DNA of 64,000 bases from Sediminibacterium sp. KACHI17. Lineage in GTDB: Bacteria; Bacteroidota; Bacteroidia; Chitinophagales; Chitinophagaceae. The notes below the pieces were generated by a model. The model was not told the origin of the DNA and made no database searches. It saw only the letters and a list, made by a program, of their open reading frames with translations. Within the stretch, counting starts at the first letter, position 1; each line of letters opens with the position of its first letter. The position numbers were made by a program, and so were the translations under genes. Location: contig NZ_AP029612.1 in the NCBI RefSeq assembly GCF_040362915.1, positions 434,001-498,000 on the forward strand. Direction: 5' to 3'. This document shows, in pieces, positions 54,568 to 63,756 of this stretch.

Positions 54568-55428
54568 ATGGGCTTCTTAGGGGATCTCAAGAATCGTTTG
54601 TACACCAAACTTCGCAGAACATTGAATCTGGAGCAGCTAGATGCCCGTCAAGCAAGGATGCACAGTATCCAAATCGAGCAGTTTCTTGAAGAGAACCTCT
54701 ATCGTAATCCCCGTTACCAGCAACCGGACAAATTGAATCGTTTTGAGTTTCAGGCATTCTCTCAGATGGGTGATGATGGTATAATCGAAGAGATATTTCG
54801 ACGTATTGGCACTACCAATCAATATTTCATTGAATTTGGTGTAGAAGACGGGACTGAAACCAATACAACTTATTTACTCTATAAGGGATGGAAAGGATTA
54901 TGGATGGATGGCAGTGCTTCACATATTGCAGCTATCCATGATAATTGTCCTAAAGCCATAGCACGTGGCGATCTGAAAGCCATACAAGCATTCATTACAG
55001 CGGAAAACATTGAAACACTTTTCGATAAAGCAGGTGTGCCAACAGAACCGGATCTTTTATCGATCGATATTGATAGGAACGATTATCATGTTTGGAAAGC
55101 GATCCATAAGTACAGACCCCGGGTGGTGATCGTTGAATACAACGCCATTTTCAGACCCGGTTGTGAATTTGTGATTGATTATGATGCAAGTGCTATGTGG
55201 GACGGTTCAGGCAATACCGGTGCAAGTTTGGAATCATTCTGTAAGCTGGCGAATGAAAAAGGATATAAACTTGTTGCATGCTGTTTCGCAGGCGTAAATG
55301 CCTATTTTGTGCGAGAAGATGTGATCGGTGATCATTTTGTTGGGCCTTTCACAGCAGCCAATTTTTATGAACCTCCTCGTTACAATCTATACCACAAGAC
55401 CGGACATCCAAGAAAATTAAGTCTCTAA
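54568..55428 (+). CDS. Putative methyltransferase-like protein in the glycan cluster
   Basis: 286 residues, no signal peptide. The middle reads FSQMGDDGIIEEIFRRIG, YFIEFGVEDGTETNTTYLLY (like SAM-binding motif I with an acidic end) and PDLLSIDIDRNDYHVWKAI, a layout related to FkbM-type methyltransferases but with unusual loops. Another FkbM gene lies convergently next door, overlapping by four bases. A role in methylating or otherwise modifying a surface glycan is inference. It could also be a non-enzymatic homologue. Confidence 0.55.
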   Translation: MGFLGDLKNRLYTKLRRTLNLEQLDARQARMHSIQIEQFLEENLYRNPRYQQPDKLNRFEFQAFSQMGDDGIIEEIFRRIGTTNQYFIEFGVEDGTETNTTYLLYKGWKGLWMDGSASHIAAIHDNCPKAIARGDLKAIQAFITAENIETLFDKAGVPTEPDLLSIDIDRNDYHVWKAIHKYRPRVVIVEYNAIFRPGCEFVIDYDASAMWDGSGNTGASLESFCKLANEKGYKLVACCFAGVNAYFVREDVIGDHFVGPFTAANFYEPPRYNLYHKTGHPRKLSL

Positions 55429-56333
55429 GAACGCAGTTGATTTTCTGATTCGATAAACTGATTAGCCAAATCTTTATCGTCTTCATGGAACAAACAAACA
55501 TCATAGTAGGCAATACAGCTATCGCCCTCTTTTGCATAACGATGAAGGTCTTCCAATATATTCACTTGGTCAATAGGAACAGTTAGGAGATAGCGGCCTT
55601 TATTATCAAACAGGATCACATTTTTGTATCCCACTTCACCCAATGTCAATAAAGTAGATAATCCTTCTTCTCCAATGGCCTGCATGTTGGTGGTATTGTA
55701 TTCAAAATAGATCACAGGTCTTTTTTCCCGGATCAATTTTGCAGAACCTCTGATAATGATGGTATCAAATCCTTCACAGTCGATCTTCAATAATTTCAGG
55801 GTACGGTTCAACAGGTGTTCTTCGCCTAAAACTTCATCCAGAGTTTTAAAATGTACAACCTCTCCCTGGTCTTCATTAGGGATCAGTGTGGTGTTCCAAC
55901 CTGTTTTCTCCATTGCAACACGCTTACTTTCGATTTTTTCACCTAAAAATGTTTTGATCAGGGTGACATTTTTGAGTGACATGGTATTTTTCTTCAGGAA
56001 CTCAAAAGCAAAATCATCGCCTTCAATACCAATCACAGGAAGTTCAATGGCAGATTTAATAATGGCTATCGTATCACCCACATTGGCACCTATGTCTAAT
56101 ACAGAGAGAGAGGGATATTTATTGGCAATACAGGCGGATAATCGCCCCAATTGTCTGTTGGCTCCCGGATCATATTTATAAGTACTGATCTGAGGGTTGT
56201 TGCCGGGCATTTCCAAAATATAATTACCTACGAGAACCTTTTTGATCTTTTTCTTTTTCTTCTCGCTGTGGACATTTACTTTGATAACATCGTATCCGAA
56301 AACATTCAATATCGATCTGATCAGTTTACGCAT
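55425..56333 (-). CDS. FkbM family methyltransferase
   Basis: 302 residues. Class I SAM fold of the FkbM type: a basic N-terminal segment (HSEKKKKKIKKVLVGNY), SAM motif SVLDIGANVGDTIAIIKS, acidic EGDDFAFEFLKKN, and LLKIDCEGFDTIIIRGSAKL with the D-x-E-G motif characteristic of FkbM. Such enzymes O-methylate sugars in surface glycans and natural products. Last gene of the minus-strand glycan operon; its 3' end overlaps the convergent neighbour by four bases. Confidence 0.88.
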   Translation of the reverse strand: MRKLIRSILNVFGYDVIKVNVHSEKKKKKIKKVLVGNYILEMPGNNPQISTYKYDPGANRQLGRLSACIANKYPSLSVLDIGANVGDTIAIIKSAIELPVIGIEGDDFAFEFLKKNTMSLKNVTLIKTFLGEKIESKRVAMEKTGWNTTLIPNEDQGEVVHFKTLDEVLGEEHLLNRTLKLLKIDCEGFDTIIIRGSAKLIREKRPVIYFEYNTTNMQAIGEEGLSTLLTLGEVGYKNVILFDNKGRYLLTVPIDQVNILEDLHRYAKEGDSCIAYYDVCLFHEDDKDLANQFIESENQLRS

Positions 56334-56372
56334 AGCTGGTACTTTATAATGACTTTGCCTCCGGCAATATTA

Positions 56373-57266
56373 CTATCTGTTAAGGAGATCTGATACAATC
56401 TTTTCAAATTGGGGTTGGTAACAGAAATCATAGGCATTTGAACCTTCGGGTACCACGTTCGGACATTGATGATACACTTCCAGAATTCTGGGTGCTTTCA
56501 CGGCTTCTGCCAGAGCAAAAGGGAAAGATTGATTACCGATGAATAATTTACATCCTGCAATGATCGAAGCAAGCTCGGCAAAATCTGATACCTGCTGATA
56601 TTGCAGTTGCGGAATTTCTTTTTTCATCGTTTCATATTCTTCCTGAACCCCTACGAAAAAGAGATTGGTATACTTTGAAAGAAATGAATAAGAGATATCC
56701 GGTGAGTGGTACCGGCTGCTTCTGGCGATCACTATTTTATCTGAGAAACGAGTATCAGGAGTCACATGCAACCAGGGTTTCCCAAGATCTGCTGTTACAG
56801 CGAATGTCAGGAAATACCATCTGGTTATGCTATACATCCTGTAATCAAATGGAAAGGATCTAAATGCAGTGAGATCATAATGTATGGGCTCGCCATTCCA
56901 GGCTGCAAAATGAACGATCTCCGGTTGTTGTTGCATCAGCGGAGCAAATAATTCAACGCTCTTTTCTGTCAACATTACATTGCCATTCGGATGACGCATT
57001 TGTTTGGTAAAATCACGATTGGGTTGATGCAGTTCAAAGAATAAACGGATCTTTTTATTCCCGGCAAGCGCTTTCATGGCAGGTATAGAATAGATCACAT
57101 CACCTGCATGTCCCGTATGTTTAAAGTGAACCGTATCACCTGTTATAGGGATCAACGGATGCAATACCTGTGGAACTGCTGCCAATCCATTTCTAAAGCT
57201 CTTTTCTTTTTGGCGATGGTTAAAACTGAGCTTCCAGTCTGTCCATATTTTCTTTAAGAATGACAT
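56373..57266 (-). CDS. GT9/heptosyltransferase-like glycosyltransferase
   Basis: 297 residues with a GT-B-like layout: FKHTGHAGDVIYSIPAMKAL (GT9 N-domain loop), then a donor-domain-like end FADLAEL-type segment reading FAELASIIAGCKLFIGNQSF followed by PFALAEAVKAPRILEVYHQC, which resembles the C-terminal nucleotide-sugar site of GT9. Overall similarity is weak, so the specific family is uncertain. It follows the SAM methyltransferase gene after eight bases. Confidence 0.7.
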   Translation of the reverse strand: MSFLKKIWTDWKLSFNHRQKEKSFRNGLAAVPQVLHPLIPITGDTVHFKHTGHAGDVIYSIPAMKALAGNKKIRLFFELHQPNRDFTKQMRHPNGNVMLTEKSVELFAPLMQQQPEIVHFAAWNGEPIHYDLTAFRSFPFDYRMYSITRWYFLTFAVTADLGKPWLHVTPDTRFSDKIVIARSSRYHSPDISYSFLSKYTNLFFVGVQEEYETMKKEIPQLQYQQVSDFAELASIIAGCKLFIGNQSFPFALAEAVKAPRILEVYHQCPNVVPEGSNAYDFCYQPQFEKIVSDLLNR

Positions 57267-57274
57267 CAGTTCTA

Positions 57275-57865
57275 TTAAAGTTTGGTCACTTTCAAAACGA
57301 TCACAACATTATAATCGATCTCGCAATTACTGCTGAAAAGGATCTCATAACTGATCCCGGAAATTTCATTCATTCTTTCCAGCATCAGATCATAGCCCAT
57401 ATTTGCGTGGATATGATAAGGGTTCATCGGTATCCCCATTTCTTTACAGTAGACTTCATATTTAGGCTGATCAGGGAACACCAAAATGAGATTACCTCCA
57501 GATTTCAGAATGCGGATAAATTTTCTCAATGCGTCACCCGTATCGGTAAAATCCTCGATCAGATGACTGGTGTATACATAATCATAAGTATTATCCGGAA
57601 CCGGTATCTCATTATTGATAACATCTACACCAATATCTACTTTATCTTTTCCTGTATGCGTATAAGGTTGTGGGAAATCAATTCCATCACAATTTGTCTT
57701 CATGATCTTATCGCCTCCAAATCCAATATCACAGCCTTTACCGTTGCAATAAGGAAGTACCCAATGTCTTACTTTGGATGTTTCAGAAGGGGAGATGAAT
57801 TGTATTCCGAACCAACGACTAAGGGTTCCTTTTATTTTTCTTTCGAGTATGGTTGCAAGGCTCAT
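57275..57865 (-). CDS. Class I SAM-dependent methyltransferase
   Basis: 196 residues from the ATG at 57865 (a GTG at 57889 is an alternative). SAM-binding elements are HWVLPYCNGKGCDIGFGGDK (motif I), VDVINNEIPVPDNTYDYVYT (acidic and post-I motifs) and FIRILKSGGNLILVFPDQPK. It belongs to the Methyltransf_11 group. Placed between a GT2 and a GT9-like gene in the glycan operon, it probably methylates a sugar or a lipid-linked glycan (inference). Confidence 0.83.
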   Translation of the reverse strand: MSLATILERKIKGTLSRWFGIQFISPSETSKVRHWVLPYCNGKGCDIGFGGDKIMKTNCDGIDFPQPYTHTGKDKVDIGVDVINNEIPVPDNTYDYVYTSHLIEDFTDTGDALRKFIRILKSGGNLILVFPDQPKYEVYCKEMGIPMNPYHIHANMGYDLMLERMNEISGISYEILFSSNCEIDYNVVIVLKVTKL

Positions 57866-57938
57866 GTCTAAATGTATAAATAATGTCACAATTTATCGGT
57901 CACAAATCATTTTAGCCGGCTCGGGGCTTTGGTCTGAG

Positions 57939-58859
57939 CTAGCTGAAATCCAATAATCCTTTTAATGCATCGATCCTGAATCGTATCACCGGCCAGGATT
58001 TAGCAGGTTGTCCTTTGAAGGTATATCCCAAGCCTAATACCAACGATGCTCCGAGTTTAAAAAGATACTCGAGTATTTTCAGGCAATAGGACATCTTACT
58101 GATCTGCAAAGTCCTTACCTTTTCGCCTCTGCCATATCCGCTAGCCACACGATACAGATATGCTGGTGTCAGTTTTGCGGTTTCAACAATGTGATGAACG
58201 ATGATCTGCGGATCATAATAAATGATAGCATTCCGCGACTGCAGTCTTAGAAAAAATTCTTTTCCTTCGCCACCGATCCTCAGCGTTCCTTTAACACCGG
58301 GTAATGCCGTGTTGAAGCCTCCGATCTCATCAAACAATACTTTAGGAACAATCATATTCGATTCGAGCGGATATTTACCGGGTTTGAAAACGCTTACAGA
58401 GGGTGCATAATCAAAGTTGCCTACCATAGATGAAACAAAATGACTCATCCACTTGGGTTCTGCAGGGATATATTTTGGGATGATTCGTCCACCCAATCCA
58501 CCTGCATCTGGGTGAAGCCGAAAGAATTCAGTGATTCGGAACAGATAATCCGGCTCTGCAATGGCATCATCATCCATAAAGCATAACAGAGGTGATTGAG
58601 CAAGCTTAGCGCCTGTATTTCTCGCAAAAGAAGCTCCTTGGTTGTGTTCAACGGTATAAATAATATTCGTCTCAGCATACCGTTCAATACAGTTTTTACA
58701 GACCTCTTCTGTATCATCTGTTGAGTTGTTATTAACGATGATCACTTCAAATGCCTCTTTGTGAAGTGATTGAACTGATAAGCTCTTCAAAGCGTCGGGG
58801 ATATAGGCAGCCCTATTATAGGTACAGATGACCACTGATATTTGTAAGGGCGTTTTCAT
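57939..58859 (-). CDS. Family 2 glycosyltransferase
   Basis: 306 residues, GT-A fold: start QISVVICTYNRAAYIPDALK, acidic region VIIVNNNSTDDTEEVCK, DXD as LLCFMDDDAIAEPDYLFRI, and the acceptor-side region GGFNTALPGVKGTLRIGGEG. A hydrophobic C-terminal segment (LFKLGASLVLGLGYTF) may anchor it to the membrane. Its start overlaps the GT4 stop by four bases (ATGA). A TATCTTTG box eight bases upstream, inside the GT4 3' end, could give it a private promoter. Confidence 0.88.
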   Translation of the reverse strand: MKTPLQISVVICTYNRAAYIPDALKSLSVQSLHKEAFEVIIVNNNSTDDTEEVCKNCIERYAETNIIYTVEHNQGASFARNTGAKLAQSPLLCFMDDDAIAEPDYLFRITEFFRLHPDAGGLGGRIIPKYIPAEPKWMSHFVSSMVGNFDYAPSVSVFKPGKYPLESNMIVPKVLFDEIGGFNTALPGVKGTLRIGGEGKEFFLRLQSRNAIIYYDPQIIVHHIVETAKLTPAYLYRVASGYGRGEKVRTLQISKMSYCLKILEYLFKLGASLVLGLGYTFKGQPAKSWPVIRFRIDALKGLLDFS

Positions 58860-59980
58860 AAACTGCGCAAAGATACAAGTGCTTTTGCTATTATATTTCC
58901 CCAGTTGTGGTGTTCAAGAAAAGCATCGGGTGTCATCGATTGATGATAGGGGTTCAAATTACTCATGGCATTGGCAAATAAGGTCCATTCATAATCCGGA
59001 ACAACTTTTACTTTGTCGCCTGTCAATGAAGGAAGAAGCCCCTTCACGCCTGTAGCAGTTGTGATCACTGTTTGGTGACAGGCCAATGCTTCCACCAGTT
59101 TTGTTTTGATTCCTCCACCCAGTGTCACCGGATTGATGGAGCAATCGGTACCGATCATAAAAACATTGATATCATCCACGAATCCACAATGAATGATCTC
59201 TGGTTGTTCTTTCAAAACGATCTCCCATTGTTCGGAAAGATCGCTTCCACAGATAAAAATTTTAAAGGATAATTTCTTTTCTCTCAATCTTGGAAGCAAT
59301 TCATACACTATGATATGAAGTGCATCTGTATTGGGCGTATAATTGAGTGTGCCATTGAATAAAAACAATAAGCTGTTATTAGAGATCTTAAAATACTCCA
59401 TAATTCGCCTACGTAAAACAGGTTTACTGGTATCTAAACCTGATTCAGGTTTTACCCCATAGGTGATCACGGTGCAATTTTTCGGATCGAGTTGCCAGCT
59501 ATCGATCGCATAGTGCTGATCTTCTTCCGTTATAAAAAAATTGTGGTTTGCCTTTCGGTGCACAAATTTTTCATAGTTGTGATAGCTTTTCCAAAACAGG
59601 CGTTGCATATCCCTGAAGCGATGTGCTTCAATATTGTGTGAGCGAATCACAAAGGGTACGCCTGTAAGCCATCTGAGTAATAATCCCAGCCATCCGAAAT
59701 AAGAATGCTCTATGATGATCACATTCACTTTGTGCCTGCGGATGAGCTTTGTTAAATGAAAGGTGTAAAAGATGTTGAATGGTCCTTTCCAGTGATCGAA
59801 AAGAAAATTCTCTACCTGAGCACCGGGTACAGTGTCTGTTTGATTTTTTTTAGCAACAGCCAATATGAGCTTGGTTTCTTTCGCCAAATGCTCATAAAAT
59901 CCTTGCACACATTTTTGTCCACCCATCCTTGCAGGAAATACAGCATAGGAGACAATACCTAAAACAACGGGGTTATTCAT
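58856..59980 (-). CDS. Family 4 glycosyltransferase
   Basis: 374 residues. GT-B fold with the family 1/4 C-terminal site: LLFLFNGTLNYTPNTDALHI, HCGFVDDINVFMIGTDCSI, and LGGGIKTKLVEALACHQTVI with the nucleotide-sugar E-x-x-A pattern. It begins one base before the end of the YfhO-like gene, so the two genes are translationally linked. It likely adds hexoses in surface glycan assembly. Confidence 0.9.
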   Translation of the reverse strand: MNNPVVLGIVSYAVFPARMGGQKCVQGFYEHLAKETKLILAVAKKNQTDTVPGAQVENFLFDHWKGPFNIFYTFHLTKLIRRHKVNVIIIEHSYFGWLGLLLRWLTGVPFVIRSHNIEAHRFRDMQRLFWKSYHNYEKFVHRKANHNFFITEEDQHYAIDSWQLDPKNCTVITYGVKPESGLDTSKPVLRRRIMEYFKISNNSLLFLFNGTLNYTPNTDALHIIVYELLPRLREKKLSFKIFICGSDLSEQWEIVLKEQPEIIHCGFVDDINVFMIGTDCSINPVTLGGGIKTKLVEALACHQTVITTATGVKGLLPSLTGDKVKVVPDYEWTLFANAMSNLNPYHQSMTPDAFLEHHNWGNIIAKALVSLRSL

Positions 59981-62457
59981 CAGGCTTTTTCTTCTCTTTT
60001 TCTTCTAAAGGAAAAGAAACTGGCAAGGATCAGTAGTATCCAGATCGGCGCAGATGTTATGACCGCAATTTTTGCACTGTTGTAATACGAAGCAGGTTTG
60101 AATTCAAACACAATTTCATGATTACCCGCAGGAATAGCCAATCCGCGTAAAGCATAATTGACTTTCACGATCGGTGCTTCTTTTCCGTCGATGGTAGCTG
60201 TCCAGCCACGATCATAAAATATTTCGCTGAATACTGCAAACTGATTACTGCTGCTGTTTGAGCGATATCGTACAAGATCGTTATCATTCAATACTTGAAC
60301 GATACTTGCTGTTGAGTCAGCAACCGGTTCAAATGGAATATCTTTTTTGGCACTGTTTTCTACAATTGCAGTGTCTGCAGGTGAAAATTGATTCATGGCT
60401 TTCATCACGGCAGCTGCGTCATTTTCATAACGGATTCCTTTCACAAACCATGCATGTCCCAATGCTTGCGGATTTACCTGTAATCCGGGTTGTCCTGTTT
60501 GTTGATTGGGTACGATAAAATATTTAGTGTTCAGCATATTGAGCACAGACATATTCATTGGCTGTTTATTGAGCTGAAAACTGATCAGGTCATTGTATAT
60601 GCTAAGTTTAGCCGGATGATAGCCACCAACAGAACGGTGATGATAAGCAGTAAATGCATCTGTGTATGGATCAACGGTCAAGTTGAGCACACGTGGACGA
60701 GTAGTATCTTTCAATATTTCCTGATCAATAGGAGTGGGCGCAAACTGATTTTCATTCACCACTTCTGCATCTTGGAAATTTCTATCACTCAGGTATCTTT
60801 TTCCAATTGTAAATAGATCGATTGAGCTCAGTGCTACGATAGCGATCAATACATACGCTGTTTTGAGTTTGTCTTTTATAGCGAGCCATAACAATCCGGC
60901 TGCAGCAGCAATGAATAAAATGGATCTGATAAGGTCTGATCCGAAAAGCGATCGTCTGTCTTCTTTTAGTGCATTATAAAAAGCATTCGCTTCCTCTTGA
61001 TTGCCACCGAGTGATTGGGTCAGATAATTTTTGATCTGATCGTCTTTACCTATATAATCAAAAGTCAAATAGAGCAAAACAGCGCCCAGTAAAAGTCCTC
61101 CTGTTACATACACTGATTTTTTAAGAGCAGCCAAAGCAGTTGCTTTGTTTTTCTCTTCAAACAGAAATTGCTGCAATGCCATGATGGCCAGTAAAGGGAA
61201 TAGTAATTGTGGAAGAATCAGAATAATGCTGGGGGCACGGAATTTATTATAGAGAGGAAGATTATTGAATAAGAAACTATTCAATGCCATGAAATTACTA
61301 CCCCAACTCATGATAACAGCAATTATACATACCGCGAGTATCCACCAGCGGTGCCATGTTTTTAGGTATACCAATCCTAGGATAAATAAAAAGCAAATGA
61401 TCGCACCCAGGTAAACAGGTCCTGATGTCATGGGTTGAGGTCCCCAATAGGTTGGCATAGAACCGGCAAACTGAGCGGCCTGATCTTCCGGAATTCCTTT
61501 TTCTATGGCTTTTTTAGCAAGGTTGGAATTTTTGTCAAGTTCACCATTGGTACTACCGCCATAAATTCCGGGTACTAAAAACGTATAAGTCTCAGCAATG
61601 CCATAACTGCCATAATAAAAAGCATAATCAATATCCAGTCCTTTACTCTTCTTTGCTTGTCCGGTAGAGTCCAATTTTACAGAACCTCCACGCATCGTAG
61701 CTTTCGCATAATCGCTGGTGGTAGCAAGTGTAACAATATTAGGACCCACACCCAAAGCGCCCATTGATAATGCCAGTGCCAATGAAATACCTAAATGTTT
61801 ATAATCTTTCTGTTTGATCCATTGAATGATGAATCCGATGGTCATACCTCCTCCTACAAATAAAAAGTAATAGGTTACTTGTAAGTGGTTCATAGCGATC
61901 AATAGAAAACTGAAGAGGGCCGTTAATGCAGCACCCCACCAATATTCTTTTTTATATATCAACCAAAGAGCACCCAACAATGCAGGCATGTATCCCATGG
62001 CTTGCATTTTGGTATCATGTCCAACCGCAATGATCACGGGATCGTATGTGGCATAAGCATACGCGATACCGCCAAGGATACCGATCCATGGTTTTGCACC
62101 TATGACCTGTGACAAAAAATAAAAGCTGATACACAGCAGGAAAAAGAAGCCAATTGGTTTGCCCATAAAGAGCATGAACAATTGGTGAAAGTAAATAGGG
62201 GTGATGGGATTGGCAGCTTCCATTGCGATCTGGTAAGCCGGCATACCACCAAAAAGATTATTATTCCAAAGCGGATAGTGCCCGTGGGTCTCTTTGTACT
62301 TGAACAGATCTTGGGCCATACCTTTCCAATGAGATACGTCTGATTGGTCGATGACTTTGCCTTCTAGTGCAGGTTTGCAAAAGATAATGGCTACCAGAAG
62401 AAAAATACCCGCCGCTATTACATGCGGTAACAAAGATTTCCATTGAAACTGCTTCAT
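59980..62457 (-). CDS. YfhO family large membrane protein
   Basis: 825 residues from the ATG at 62457, with about 12-14 transmembrane segments and a long extracytoplasmic C-terminal region. Family-like features are CKPALEGKVIDQSDVSHWKG near the start and the final SEIFYDRGWTATIDGKEAPI then LRGLAIPAGNHEIVFEF. YfhO proteins are GT-C-like membrane proteins linked to surface polysaccharide or lipoteichoic-acid glycosylation, which fits the glycosyltransferase operon it heads. The catalytic role of this copy is unproven. Confidence 0.9.
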   Translation of the reverse strand: MKQFQWKSLLPHVIAAGIFLLVAIIFCKPALEGKVIDQSDVSHWKGMAQDLFKYKETHGHYPLWNNNLFGGMPAYQIAMEAANPITPIYFHQLFMLFMGKPIGFFFLLCISFYFLSQVIGAKPWIGILGGIAYAYATYDPVIIAVGHDTKMQAMGYMPALLGALWLIYKKEYWWGAALTALFSFLLIAMNHLQVTYYFLFVGGGMTIGFIIQWIKQKDYKHLGISLALALSMGALGVGPNIVTLATTSDYAKATMRGGSVKLDSTGQAKKSKGLDIDYAFYYGSYGIAETYTFLVPGIYGGSTNGELDKNSNLAKKAIEKGIPEDQAAQFAGSMPTYWGPQPMTSGPVYLGAIICFLFILGLVYLKTWHRWWILAVCIIAVIMSWGSNFMALNSFLFNNLPLYNKFRAPSIILILPQLLFPLLAIMALQQFLFEEKNKATALAALKKSVYVTGGLLLGAVLLYLTFDYIGKDDQIKNYLTQSLGGNQEEANAFYNALKEDRRSLFGSDLIRSILFIAAAAGLLWLAIKDKLKTAYVLIAIVALSSIDLFTIGKRYLSDRNFQDAEVVNENQFAPTPIDQEILKDTTRPRVLNLTVDPYTDAFTAYHHRSVGGYHPAKLSIYNDLISFQLNKQPMNMSVLNMLNTKYFIVPNQQTGQPGLQVNPQALGHAWFVKGIRYENDAAAVMKAMNQFSPADTAIVENSAKKDIPFEPVADSTASIVQVLNDNDLVRYRSNSSSNQFAVFSEIFYDRGWTATIDGKEAPIVKVNYALRGLAIPAGNHEIVFEFKPASYYNSAKIAVITSAPIWILLILASFFSFRRKREEKA

Positions 62458-62586
62458 GATACTTTTTTGAGCTATCAGCAAACCTACAGGAAAAATGTTT
62501 GATTTTTTCGTGCGAAGGCAGCCATTTACAAACAGTTTGATAGTATTTTGTGTAAAATCTGATACCCGAATTTCAACGAAACAGTT

Positions 62587-62874
62587 ATGGCAGGATTTTC
62601 TTTCTTTTCCAGATTCGCATTTATCTGTAATATCTTTTTTCTGATTTGTTTATTGGTGAATCTATTTGTGGTCGTAGAGCAGGCCGAAAAACTAGGCTTT
62701 CTGGCAGATACCGCCATTGCCATGGGAATGGTATTGTCTCCTGTTTTGAATATGGGAGTGAACTTATGGTTCATCCTTTTGTTGCTTGGTAAAAAACAGA
62801 TCACAGTGGCTAAATGGTTGACGGCTTTTAACTTCTTGATCCTGGTAATTCAAATCATTTATTTTCTGAATTAA
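62587..62874 (+). CDS. Small three-helix membrane protein, unknown function
   Basis: 95 residues with three hydrophobic segments (about residues 8-30, 42-62 and 75-93) and no recognised motif. It precedes the queuosine-transporter-type gene by five bases and is probably co-transcribed with it. No signal of a known family; it may be a subunit or simply a neighbour. Confidence 0.6.
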   Translation: MAGFSFFSRFAFICNIFFLICLLVNLFVVVEQAEKLGFLADTAIAMGMVLSPVLNMGVNLWFILLLLGKKQITVAKWLTAFNFLILVIQIIYFLN

Positions 62875-62879
62875 TATTT

Positions 62880-63662
62880 ATGATCACACATATTTTACGT
62901 GACAAGCCTACAAAATTATTCATCAGTATCGCTGCTTTTTTTGTAGCCAATGCATTGATCGCTGAATGTATAGGAGGGAAGATCTTTTCACTGGAGAAAG
63001 TATTTGGAGTTGATCCTGTTAACCTTACTTTATTCGGACAAACCGGATTGTCATTTAATCTTACTTGTGGTGTGTTGCTTTGGCCTCTTGAATTTGTGAT
63101 CACTGATATTGTGAATGAGTATTATGGTCCACGTGCAGTGAGAAGGATCAGCTATACGGCTGTGGTTTTGATCACCTATGCGTTTATCATGTTTTATGCA
63201 GCTATGAATATTCCTCCAGCTGATTTCTGGATCACGTCCAAACAAACAGAAGGTATTGCCAATATGCAGGATGCATTTGGGGGCATATTTGGACAAGGGA
63301 TGTGGATCATAGCAGGAAGTCTGATCGCATTTCTGGTGAGTCAAATTGTAGATGTGACCGTATTCCATAAGATCAAAAAAAGAACCGGACAAAAATGGGT
63401 TTGGTTGCGTGCAACAGGGTCTACATTGGTATCGCAATTGGTGGATAGTTTTATTGTTTTATTCATCGCCTTTAAGATCGGGAATGGATGGAGCTGGAAA
63501 TTGGTGCTGGCAATTTGTCTCGTGAACTATCTCTATAAATTCACCATGGCGATCATTCTAACACCATTGATCTATTTCGCCGAAAATAGAATTGATCAAT
63601 ACCTTGGTCCGGAAACCGCACGTAAAATGAAATTGGCGGCGATGGGAAAGGAGGAGGAGTGA
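62880..63662 (+). CDS. Queuosine precursor transporter (YhhQ/Vut_1 family)
   Basis: 260 residues with about six transmembrane helices and the family pattern LIAECIGGKIFSLEKVFGVD, TCGVLLWPLEFVITDIVNEY (charged residues D and E within a helix), VSQIVDVTVFHKIKKRTG and RATGSTLVSQLVDSFIVLFI. YhhQ proteins import queuine or its precursors for tRNA modification. It shares an operon with the small membrane gene and ends in a heptamer repeat region. Confidence 0.9.
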   Translation: MITHILRDKPTKLFISIAAFFVANALIAECIGGKIFSLEKVFGVDPVNLTLFGQTGLSFNLTCGVLLWPLEFVITDIVNEYYGPRAVRRISYTAVVLITYAFIMFYAAMNIPPADFWITSKQTEGIANMQDAFGGIFGQGMWIIAGSLIAFLVSQIVDVTVFHKIKKRTGQKWVWLRATGSTLVSQLVDSFIVLFIAFKIGNGWSWKLVLAICLVNYLYKFTMAIILTPLIYFAENRIDQYLGPETARKMKLAAMGKEEE

Positions 63663-63667
63663 GTGTG

Positions 63668-63756
63668 AATAGTGAGTAGTCAATAGTGATTAGTGAGTAT
63701 GGTTTTATGTTGCATGGTATTTTAAACACAAGTACTCAATACCCAATAACCTGATT
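63668..63756. repeat. Inverted heptamer arrays between convergent genes
   Basis: Left array at 63668-63702: AATAGTG, AGTAGTC, AATAGTG, ATTAGTG, AGTATGG. Right array at 63729-63756: CAAGTAC, TCAATAC, CCAATAA, CCTGATT, roughly inverse in composition, overlapping the stop codon (63755-63757) of the NUDIX-like gene. Confidence 0.8.
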
